In this document: one piece after another, positions 1 to 11,200 of the stretch
Layout: every line of letters begins with the position of its first letter
Position numbering within the stretch: position 1 is the first letter of the stretch
From: Eudorina sp. 2006-703-Eu-15
Taxonomy: Eukaryota > Chlorophyta > Chlorophyceae > Chlamydomonadales > Volvocaceae
Assembly: GCA_003117195.1 (NCBI GenBank)
Contig: BDSI01000092.1
Location: 256,001-320,000 of the forward strand
Length of the DNA: 64,000 nt
Reading direction: 5' to 3'
Translations under genes and position numbers: made by a program
Notes under the pieces: model-generated
What the model saw: only the letters and a program-made list of their open reading frames with translations
The model's database searches: none
Told to the model about the DNA's origin: nothing

Positions 1-117
1 CCCGGGCCGCCACCCCCGGGTTCCCACACCCCTCGCCCGCGCACTCCCTCGCCCCCACACGGACTCCACTCAGCCTCAGCCCTCACCCGCCCGCCAGCCC
101 CGGCAGTCCGCACTCAC

Positions 118-3100
118 ATGGGCGGCTTGCCGGCCTGCACCCGCTGCTGCGCCATCTGGTTGACGGCCAGCAGGTAGGCGGTGGCGGTGGTCTCGTTGTG
201 GCCGCCGGAGAGGAACACGATGCCGGGAACGACCCGCGGGACGGTCCGCGCCAGCACGCGCAGCGTGGCGTTGGCGACCTGCTCCCGGGGACAAGGAGGA
301 GGAAGGAAGAGGGGGGGTGAGAGAGGGGAGGCCTGCAAGGTGGACGTCGTCGCATCGTTGGAGATCTTGGTACCTTTGATTCGTCACTGGATCTTTGCTC
401 TGGCGGCCGTGCAGTTTTGAAATCTGTCTACCAGTTTCCTATATTTCCCCCGGGGGGGTCCTGGCGAGGACGGTGGGACGGCAGACAACAGGTGACGTCA
501 GGTGCGTCTTCGTGGCTTCGGGAGTGTAATGGCGGATTTGGATTCCCGGTGTCGTGTGTGACACAGCGGTCACTGGCAGCGCGGGTGCAAGCGCCCTGCG
601 CGGCATCCATCACGGTGGATGGGATGGCGGATCGGGGGGAAAGGGGGCGGGCCCGGGCTCGTCAAGGGGCGCGCATGTCCCCCACGGCCCCCCTGGCGGA
701 GTCCCTCGGGCCGATGGGCAACCCCCTCTCCCTCTCTCTCTCTCGTAGTGTCCTAACGGCAGCCGCCACCCGACGGCGGTCTTCAGCGCTGTGCGACCGC
801 TGCCGTAACTCGCAGCGTGCCTGGTGATGGGCGGTTTTCCTCTCGGCGCTCTCCTCGTCTCTTTGTAATGGGGCCGGACGTCCCTCACGCACTTTCTGGA
901 TGTGGAAACGTGCTCCGGCGCAGCTCTCGGAGCCGAGTGGAGGTTCTCGGGACCCGGGCGCATCCCCTCATTCGTGCGGGTTCAATCTGTTCAACGGGCA
1001 CACTGTCTGCACGCGCCCATCCGTTCCTCCCGGGGCGGGGGAGGGGGTGTTGGTCGTTCGAGTGCCCGCGGCAGCCGCTGCGTAGCCTGCCTGCCCGACC
1101 TCATGTCCCCACGTGGTACAAGCGAGGTGCTCTCCCCCCCCACTCGCAGCTCCACACGCCTGACCGGGTTGCCGTACCGCAAGGGCCCCGCACCCAGCCG
1201 CCTCCCCGGGAGGAGGAGGGGGTGAGGAGGAGGCGGGTGGTTAGCTCCTACCTGCCCGGGCTCTGCCTGCTCCGCCGCCTGCAGCCCCGGGGTGACGAAG
1301 GCCACCTTGAGCAGCACCGCCCCCGGGTCCACATCCGGCTCGTGCCGCAGCGCACGGAACACACCGCGGAGGACCTGCGGGGGCCGGGGGGAGGGGGTGC
1401 GGAGGGGGGGGGGGAGGCGAGGACGACCACCCACGGGTCAAAGCACCCACAACGAAGGATTTGACGCGAGAGCTTTTGGCGAGGCAGCCATGGCGGGGAT
1501 GGATTGATCCTGTGCCGTGCTCCCACGGTGCTCGGCCTCCTGGGTCCTGACGTCCTGCCTCAACAGCTCTGCGCCAGGAGGCACCCCCGGCCCCCGTCAG
1601 GAAGGCCAGGCCGCACAGCCACGGCAGCACGAGACTCCGCAGGCGGTGCGCCGGCAGGCCCAGCCCTTTCCCTGCGCCCCTGTCAACAGCCAGACTCCTC
1701 ATATTCCTCGCGGCTCAGTTTCCTTGAAACCCCCTTCTCTCAAACCCCATAGACTCTAAACCCTACCAAAGCGCTCGATCCCCACCGTGGAGGCCTCCCG
1801 GCCTCACCCTGGCCGTCGCCGCCGCGGCCCTGCCCAGGTCGTGGTCCCCCTCCGCCAGCACCTCCGGCTCCAGGATGGGCAGCAGGCCGCAGCGCTGCAC
1901 CGCCGCCGCGTACGCCGCCAGGTCCGCGGCGTTGCGGCGGATGGTGGCCTTGCTGGGCGTGTGCCGCCCCACCCGGAACACCGCCCGCCACTTGGCGAAC
2001 ACGGCGCCGCCGCGCTCCCGGAAGCGACCGCACCGCTCCGCGAGGCCCTGCAGGCCCTGCGGGAGGCGGCGGGCAGGGGGTGGGGTGGGGTGGGGCCTGG
2101 GGCCGAGAAGGGTGAGGCGAGGGGCTGCGGGTGAGGGCGGGGACACCAGGTGCGTGTGGACGACTGCCCCGTAACCCCTTGTCTCTCCCTCCCCCCTCCC
2201 CCCTGCCCCCACCCACCATCTGGGTCGCCTGTCCGCTGCCCTTGTACACCTGATTCGGTGGCTCCTGACGGGCTCACACCACTGGGGACATCGCACCCTT
2301 AGAGGCCCCTCCCGACTCCGCAATTCGGTTCACACACACGCACACCGGGTGCGAATCTCCTTCGCTCTTCCCCCGGGTTCCTGCTCCCTTCCCCACCGTT
2401 CTGGCTGCCCTCCCCCGGCCCCCCGGCCCCCACCTGCGTGGCCCGCTCCCCCGCCTTCTTGGGCTGTAGCGGCACCGTCCCACTGTCCAGCTTGATGCCC
2501 AGCGCAAGCCCCCGGGCTGCAGCCGCCCGCAGGTCCGCCTCCCCGTGGATGAAGCTCTCCTCGTGAAGGATCTGGGAGGGGGGGGGGTGTCGGAGAGGGC
2601 AGGGCAGGGCAGGGGAGGGGAGGGGAGGAAGTCCGGGGGAGGCGGAGCGCCGGCGAAATCATGGCGAGGGGGGAAGAGCAGGATTTGTTGAGACAAGGCA
2701 GTAACTGGCGCCGGGAGAGGTCAGAGCGGAGGTCACAGGGGGAACGCGGAAATCACGGGCCCTGGCTGGACGTTGGCTGGCCAGTGCCCCCCCTCCCCCT
2801 TTGGGCCACCCAGGTCGGCAGGGCGCGGCAGTGTGGAACGACGCACGTGGCGGTTGTCCGGAGGGTCGGTTGGCGGAGTGTCGTTCGGAGTGCCAGTGCG
2901 CTGACGGGGCCGGCACCTCACTCACCACGCCGGAGATGTAGTCCTCGAGCCCGGGAGCAGTGAGAGCGGTGCGGCGCCACTGCCGCCGAGCGGCGAGCGT
3001 GTTCGGGACGCCCTGGGCCAGGCGCTTGGCGAAGGTGCCGGGGCTCTCGTCGGCGGCGAGGATGCCCTTGCTGGGGTGAAGCAGCCGCTGGGCAACCTCC

Positions 3101-3372
3101 CGGAGGACAGCATTGGCGGGAGGGGCCCGCGTGCGGGTGCTGCCGGTGAGGGCCCAGTAGGCCGCTGTAAGGGCCGCGACGGTGAGCAGGACTGTGACCA
3201 CGATGGCACCGTTTTTGGAGCTGCTGGTGCCGGTATGGTCACTGCCGCTGCGCTTTGACTTCACTCGACTGGAAGCGTTGGTTGCTTCGCGTGAAGGAGC
3301 TGGCTGATCGGGGCTCTCCGCTGCGCCATCCCTCTCGATTGGCTCCTCCGCCGCTGCGCGCCGTTTACTCAT
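118..3372 (-). CDS. Class I fructose-bisphosphate aldolase with N-terminal membrane anchor (3' end off window)
   Basis: Five exons read on the minus strand: 3372-2926, 2571-2434, 2056-1808, 1374-1252, 278-118. All have GT/AG borders; the first four junctions are phase 0 and the last donor leaves two bases for an exon left of the window. The enzyme cleaves fructose-1,6-bisphosphate to dihydroxyacetone phosphate and glyceraldehyde-3-phosphate. Visible family motifs in order: LAADES (residues 105-110), GIK (Lys 176), FAKWR (Lys 217), EPE (Glu 258), DHDL, LLK with the Schiff-base lysine (Lys 301), and FLSGG. Residues 1-85 are extra compared with ordinary aldolases: about 55 polar residues, then a hydrophobic stretch near 56-76 that looks like a single membrane span or signal anchor. 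A plastid transit peptide is an alternative reading, but it would normally lack so clean a span. ATG at 3372 is the only start upstream of the span. The phosphate-binding Arg and the C-terminal tail are not in view. Confidence 0.9.
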
Positions 3373-5293
3373 CGAGCCCTACCTCCGATCGTTCGACCTA
3401 TGATATGAATTTATTGTAAGAAATACGAAAATAAAGCTCAATGGAGCTGTCAGCCCACCCTTTCTTCACACCAAAAATGTACTACCGTACAGCTTGTGCA
3501 TGTTGATGCTTATGGGCAATAACTATCTATCGTAGCATTGATGTTGATTGAAAGGAAGGAATCCAATTTATAACTTGGGAAGATGAGTCTATGTTAGGCT
3601 GCTTTCCTGCAATTACGACCTAGAACATGAATGAAGGTTACAAATGAGATTCAGTAGATGCTGCATCGTAAGGTCTGCCCGTCTGAGGCGTACTGAATCG
3701 CGATAAAGACCATACCCATCATCAACGGCATTCAGTCCGTACTTCGGTTAAAACTTTTGGGTCACAGGTCAAAGCCGAGACCCAACTAGCCAAGAATTAC
3801 CTGTGCAATTTAAGCTTTCCGCCGTGCGCCGTCAGAATGGCCAGTGCATCACATTACCGTACCTACCCTCTCCTCTCCATAATGTACACGACTTGCCTGC
3901 CAGCGCCTGCCGCCTCTCACGTGCCAGCCCCTCTTAGCACTGTCAAGCCAGGTCAACCCTCAACCAAACAGGCATACGCCAGTCGAGCGCCAGCCGTCCA
4001 TCCAATGCGGAGGGACTAATGACGCCGACAGAGAAGCTGAGCGAGTCTCGTCTCACGTGTCACATCACGTCACGTCGTCTCTCGCAATCCCCGCAGCACC
4101 GTCGAGAAGAGAAGTCGCAATCCAGCACACGTCAGTTCATCTGTCTGTGTGTGTGAGTGTGTGTGTGTCCCACACTCTGCCGCCATCCTTCCCCATCCAG
4201 AGCTCCATGCACATCACTCAAAAAGGTACGGTATGTGTACGGATCACGTACGAACACTGTACGGCCTCGGCGGCCGGTCAGCACCCGCCCAAACGTAGGT
4301 CCAGGGACGCTGCGCCGATCATGGAAATTCAGCGGCGTCAACCCACGGACCGGGTCCGACATGCAGATCCGGGAATGTGAATTCCAACCCAGATATCCGG
4401 CTTCGGACAGCACGAGCACACTCTCACACACCTCGCCGTGTATCGCTCTTAATTATCACCGCTGTGCAATGAAGGCCGCCGGGCCCTGCCGACCGGAAGA
4501 CAACAGCAGCCGGGATGTGGATATGTGCGCGCGAGGGCGCGTGGATGGGATCAAACAGGAAGGATCGAGTGGATCGCTAGTCCGATGACACCCACCCGAC
4601 CGGTTGTCCAGTTCAGTAAAGCGCGGCTGTGGCGGGGGTCCGTCAATGGCGATACCGCGCACCCGCAACCACACGCCCACACCCCTCCAAGCCACACATC
4701 TTTCACCGAACGGATGCCACGCTGTCGTTCTCCCTATGCCCTCTTTCCCTAGTCACAGAAGCAATACGGTAACGGCGGTCGCGCGCACCGCAGCAGCATC
4801 CACATCGCCGACCCACATCGCCGACCCACATCGCCGACCCACATCGCCGACCCCCGTCGCCCCACATCGCCCCACATCGGCCCCCCCCCTGCAGGGAAGG
4901 GACTGGGAAGAGACCCGACATGCCCCCATTAGGGATGGGATGCGAGGGGATGCGCAATTAAACTGATGGTCCACATGGAATAATTATATATAATAAGAAT
5001 AGTGTGGCGCTATGAGGTTGGGATGCGGCACCGCAACGTTCGGTCCGCTCGCCTTGGCAAGGGCTCCTGCCCAGTATCGTACTGGGTGTCTTCTCCTGTC
5101 ATGCATCCCATCACGTCGTGGCCTACCCTCCCCTCCCTACCCACCCCACGCCACCCAACCCCACCTTGCTCTTCCCGGCTCGCCCGCCCGAAGCTCAACT
5201 AGCCGATAACGGCATCACAGCTCCTACCTACGACGGAAAAAGCTCACAGACCTCCAGCGGCTGTTCCGCTTCCTCCGAGAGCCGAGTGGCCGC
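3373..5293. other. Spacer between aldolase 5' end and channel gene 3' end
   Basis: No supported gene. The part next to the aldolase start (about 3373-3830) is clearly AT-richer and should hold its promoter and 5' leader; I see no convincing TATA box. Farther right there are short TG runs and a 13-bp tandem array at 4801-4852. Confidence 0.5.
4801..4852. repeat. 13-bp tandem repeat, 4 copies
   Basis: The unit CACATCGCCGACC is repeated four times without change and then decays into CCCCACATCG-type units up to about 4880. It lies in the spacer. Confidence 0.9.
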
Positions 5294-8200
5294 TCAGGGC
5301 CATTTCGGGACCCAACTGCCGCCCAGGCCCCCCCGACCTGCTCGTCCCATCGTGCCAAGGCCGCTGGCATCCAACGCCGCTGGCGTCGCCGCGTCCGGCG
5401 GCGCGGAAGCGCCGGGCGGGATGCCGTACCCCGCCGCCGCCGCCGCGGCGGCGGCGTCCGCCGCCGCTGTCGCGCCGGGTGGGTACGGCAGCGCGCCCGC
5501 CTGCAGCGGCGCGTGCATGCGCAGCTCAGTGAATTCGACGCCCAGCTTGTCGAGCGTCTGCCGTACAGCGGCCATGACGCCGTGGCGCGCTTGCGCGATT
5601 CGCTTGTGGGGGGCGGCCAGGTTGAATTTGTACCTGGTACGGCAGGTACGGCAGACATGTAGGTCCGCAAGAAGGGGATGGGAGGCAGGGGCAGGGTGGT
5701 GGGCCAGCAAGCAAGGCAACGTAGGGAGTCATTAACAGGGTACGGCGATGGGATGCCGTACAGGTGCGAAAGAGTGAAACTCAACCGCGGTGGCAGATTT
5801 GTTGTACAAACGGACAAATGCATGCGGACATGCACGCCCGCGCACGTGCGGGCGGGTCTCTCATAGCTAAACACACTTGCACGTGCCTTCAAACAGAACA
5901 CGTTATGGAGGACATGTACTGCATACACATGTACTGCATACACACGCACACATGCCCCCCCCCCACACACACACGCACCTGTGGAAGGTGCGGATGACCA
6001 CCTTGTGGGGCCGATCGAAGCCGTGATACACCGCCAGGAAGCCGTACGACACGTCGTACTCCCCCGGCGTGGCACGAATGACCGCCAGCGCGGCGTCCGT
6101 GATGGCGGCCAGTACGGCGGGTGGCGTGGAGGCGTCAACCGCCAGGTAGTTTTGCTCGATCTTCCAGTCGGACCTGGCGGTTGAGGAGACGGTTGCGGGA
6201 CCGTTGGGAGCGTGGTGGTTGGGAGTCGGTTGGAGGGTAGTGCCCACTTCTGTGATTCGAAGGAATCCTGCCCATACGGTATCTCATAAGTCACGTGTGT
6301 GTGTTTTCGTGCGGCCAGTGAGGAGACCGAGAGAGAGAGAGAGAGAGATGGAGGGAGGGTCAGGACCCTGGAGGGGGGCTCCGCCCCCGCCCGCCCCCAC
6401 CTGGTCAGGTTGGTGAAGCGGGCGGTGGACAGCTTGCTGAGCGGCAGGGTGACCAGCTCCCCGTCGGTGCTCTTCTTGACGCGCAGGAAGAACAGGTTGA
6501 AGTCCTGGAGGGGGGGGAGGGGAAGGGGAAGGGGGGGGAGGAGGGGGCGGCGGGGATGGATGCGGAACGGGGGACGGGTGAGGAGGCGGGGGAGGGGGTT
6601 AGGGAGTGCTACCAGCAAGCCTAAGAGGGACTGCATTGACTGCGAAAGGGGGCGGGGGAGACGGCGAGAACGCAACGCGGGGCGCGCAACGCGTGGAGAG
6701 CTTTCCCCCCGCCCCCCGGGGGAAATGTCAGGATGCGAAAGGGAGGCTGCGGGATCCAGGGAGGGGAGGGGGGGGAGGGGCGGGGGGGAGGAGGCGGGGC
6801 TGCGGGATCCAGGGAGGGGAGGGGAGGGGAGGGGGAGGAAAAGAGGGGGGGAGGCGGGGCTGCATGTGGACGTCGAAATTAAGCGCCAGCAGCAGCAGCA
6901 GCAGCCCGAGGAGCAGTCATGGCAGGAGGTGAAGGAGGAGGACTAGTTGGAGGAGGAGGAGGAGGAGGAGGAGCACATGCCCCACTGCACCACACCTTCG
7001 GGTGCGCCCGGGTTCGCTCCTCGGGTTTATTACTTTTTCAATCAACCCCCCTGCACCACACCTTCGACCCTCCTCTCCCTCGCCCCGCCCTCCTCGCTTC
7101 CGACCCTGTCCGCGCCCCCCTCCCACCCACCCTCCCTCCCGACCCCACCTGCACGATGCCCATGACACGCCAGCCGGGCGCCTCCTCAATCACCAGCTCT
7201 GAAACCACGGTGCACGAGTGTAGCCCCGACCATCCAGCCCATGAGGGGACACGGCAGGAAAAAGGGGGGTAGGGGGTAAAGGGGAGGGTGGCCAGCCGGG
7301 AAGGGCGCAATACGCACGTGGTGAGCTGGCGACACGGGGGCGCTGGTCCGTACATACACACGCCCTGGACACGGCGACTCGCCCACCAACCCCCACACGG
7401 CGGGTTTCCTCCCTAACCACCCACGCCCTCGCATCCCCCACCCCCCTACACACCTTCCGTGGTCGGACGGGGGTCCTCGGGCGACGCCCAACCCACCCAC
7501 CCACCCACCCACCCACCCACCCACCCACCCACCCACCCACCCACCCACCCACCCACCCACCCACCCACCCACCCACCCACCCACCCACCCACCCACCCAC
7601 CCACCCACCCACCCACCCACCCACCCACCTTCCCCGATGTCGAAGGGCTGCTGCGTCAGGATCAGTATGCAGCCCGACAGCACCTGTCTGCGGGTGGAGG
7701 GTCGGTCGGCGGTGCGGGGTGTGTTTCATGAGAAGCCCACCCGTAACCATGTATGTGTGGGTGTATAAAAGAAAACTGTGTGGGGGTTTAGGAAATTGGT
7801 CGACATTTTCAAACTGCGCTGCTGCCAGAGCGACGGTTCGACCGGATGCGTCGCAACAAGTAGGTTGCCTAACGCAGAATTCGGAGAAAATCGAGGGATA
7901 GCGTGGCCGGTGGCGGCGTATAGGCAACAGGAGCCCTAGCTCCCAACGCCAACGAACAAGGTTGAAGTAAAATCAGAAAATCACTGCTGATGTGTAAAAG
8001 TATTATGGGGTGGGGGGTGGTGAGAAGAATGCGCGCTAGGGCGTGGGTAGGTGCGGAATAGGAGCGCGGGGTGTGCATGGGTGGGCGGGTGGTAGGAAAT
8101 GTGGGGTGTGTGTTTTGCAAAGCAACCCACAGTGGAAGGACTGCAGTCGTGGGGTGACAGGAAACTGGGACACGTGTCCTCGCTGCGCTGACGGCCAGGG

Positions 8201-11200
8201 CAAACGCCGTGTTTGGTGTCATGGGTGGGGGAGCGGGCGGATGGGTTCATTTGGGGATTTCCCGAGCAAGCGGCGGAGGGCACCTGGGGTGGGCCCCGGC
8301 CAAGATGCCGCCCATCTGCAGACCTGCAGACCCGTGGGATGGCCGACCCAACCCCCTCCAACGCATCGCCAGTATCCCCTCCCCCTCTCCCCAACCACGC
8401 ACGCAGCCAGCGTCACGTCCCCCGTCCGCCTCCTCGCTGTGCCCCTGCCATGCCCGCCCCGGGCCCGGGCCGCCCACCCCTGACCTCAACATCCACCCTC
8501 CCACTCCTGCTCCCACTCCCACCCGGCCCCTAACCCTCGTAAAACATAAAGCAAGTGCCGTACTTCATCAACCATGGCCCTTCCGCGGGCCTGTCCTAGC
8601 TGTCGTACATGTCGTACAGGACAACGTGCCAATGAGTGGTCAAAGCAACGCGCGCCATCCGCACAGCCGAGGTGCCGTCCACCCGGGTGGGGTGCCGTCC
8701 CGCGCGCAGCAGCCAGCCAGCCACCCACTTGATCTGTTCGCTGAAGATGAGGGACACCACCAGCACGTAGACGGAGAAGATGTCCAGCGACGTTTTGGAA
8801 CTGTTGCCGCCGGTCAGGAAGTGGGTCAGGTCCAGGATGGACAGGTAGGCCGCCATCAGGAAGATACCTGAGGGCGGGGGGTAGGGGGGGTTAGGGGAGG
8901 AGGGGAGGAGGGAGGAGGAGGGAGGCCCGCCGGGGGAGGTGGGGAAAGGGGGAGCGAGGCGGCGGGGCATGCCGGGAGGGGTCGCGAGGAGGGGCCGGGC
9001 GGGTGAAACACGGTACGTTTGGATGCACGTGCGATATAGACACGTGTCGTGACACGGCAGGATATGGTGGCCTGCCTGGGCCTCCGGACGGCGGCGAATC
9101 TTACACAGGGTGACCCTCCCTCTCACCGCTCCGGCTGATTGGCCGACACAAGCAAACCGGGTCCCATCCCATCCCATGTCTCCCCATAAGACCGCCCGCG
9201 GAGCGCAGACCGCTCCTCCACTATCCACCCCAAACTTGCCACCCACGTCGTCCCCCTTGGGACCCACCACCACGTGCCGTACCGCGCCGTACCGTTGATG
9301 ATCCCGATGAGACTGATCTGCAGGGAGCGAGTCAGCCGCCGTACCGCCGTCACGGTGAGCGCCATGGAGCGCTCCTGCTGCAGGAAGGTGGCCACTGACG
9401 CTGCCACGTCGCCGCGTGTCAAGATACCTGTACGGCACCGTACATACGGCATGCCCACAGGATGCCGTACAGCACACTACTATGTAATGTACAGCATTGT
9501 AATGTACATCGAACGCACTACGATTTCATGCGCAGGGATCGGAAACACGCGCAGCGTACCGGTCCCTTATCCCCTGTCATCCTGTCGTACACGCACACCC
9601 ATGCACACACACACACGTGCGCGGGCTCGTACAGACACGTGGCCGTACCGTCCTTGTCGCCGTCCAGCGCGTCCCAGGCGATCTGTCGGTCGTCATCCCT
9701 CGAGAAGATGTGGACGAAGTCCTGCAGGGGTGGGGGTGGGAGGGCGGCAGGCCCGGAGGCCCGCCGGGAGGGCGCGAGGGATGCATGGGCGGGAACTCGG
9801 TAGACATATTCAATCCGCGCTGTTCCGTCTGCGCTGACTGGGTCAGCCAGGGAGCGCGGGCGGGCAAAAGGGGGGACGAGGGAGATGGATAGAGCGAGGC
9901 AGGCGGTAGAGGTGCCCGCAGTCACCAGGACGTGTTCGCGCGCACGTGTCTACACAGATAGGCGTGGGTGCGTGCGTGTGTTCGGGAGGTGTATCAAACC
10001 TCCCTCCCCGAACCGCCCTAAAGAGCACAGGCGCGTGTGGAGCCCTTACGGAGGGCTGTGTGCCGTATGTGTTTGTCGTACACGAACCTCAGGCCGCAGC
10101 GTGTCGCCGTCCGGCGCCGCGCACTCCCACACCGCGTCCGCGAAGTGGCGGGCGAGGAGCGGGATGTCGGAATCCGACAGCCGGGAGTACACCTGCCGTA
10201 CATGTACGGGCGCGCAAAAGGGGCCGAGGAGAACTCAAGACACACACGCATATACACACACACGCGGTTTCATTTCTAAACACACACGCGCGCGCTTAGT
10301 AAATCGCAAGTTATGGTAAGCATCCGGGCCTGGGCGGTGGGCTTCTCATTACACACACGCGCGCGTTCCAGAAGGACGAGGTGCGGACCGCACAGCACGC
10401 ACAGCATGGGTGTGCGAGTTCGTGTGGCCAAGGCAGCAAGCCACCCCGCGCCATCCGGCATCCCTCAAGAGGCATCGCCCAGCTCCAGGCCCCCAGTACC
10501 GAAAGCGCGCCAACACGACAGCGCGCTCCGACAGCGGCACTTCGCTGCCCCCCTGGTGCGCTGGCCACGCCCTGGACCTCACGCCTCCCAACCCCTTAGA
10601 ACCCCAAACCCCCATCCGCAGCCGCAGCCCCATCCGCAGCCGCAGCCCCCAACCCGCAGACCCCATCCGCGGCCCCAGGCCCCCAGCCCCCGTCAAAAGA
10701 ACACCGCTCCGTCCACGGACTGATCTGATCCCTCGGCACGTCGGCAGAACAGGACCTCCGCCTCCGGCCAGTGGCCCCTCGTCCGCACGGGTCCGCCGGC
10801 GGTGGCGCGGCGCCCTCATGCCATGGCTTGCCGTGCTGTGGTCCTTCTTTACAGGTTCTTGGCAGGCGCTCGTGGCAAAAGCACATGGCACCTGCTCTGG
10901 GTTGGACGGGGTTCGTCGCTAAACCCATAAAACCATAAAACCCACAAACCCTCAGCGCGGAGAGCCCCACAACGGAGGCCTGGTAGGGAACCCACCACCA
11001 GCATCTCGTCCAGAAGGGCCCGCGGGCTGACAATCTGTCGTACACCGTACTGCCGCATCGCGTGCAGCTCCCGCCGTACGGTACTGTGTGAGGTGACGAG
11101 CGCGGACCGAGACGCGGCGGCGGGCCCCCGGACCTGTTTCTCGTTGCGTTCCTGGTTGGTTGTTGGTAGTTGGCGGCGGGCCAAAGTGGTTCCGGAGCGG

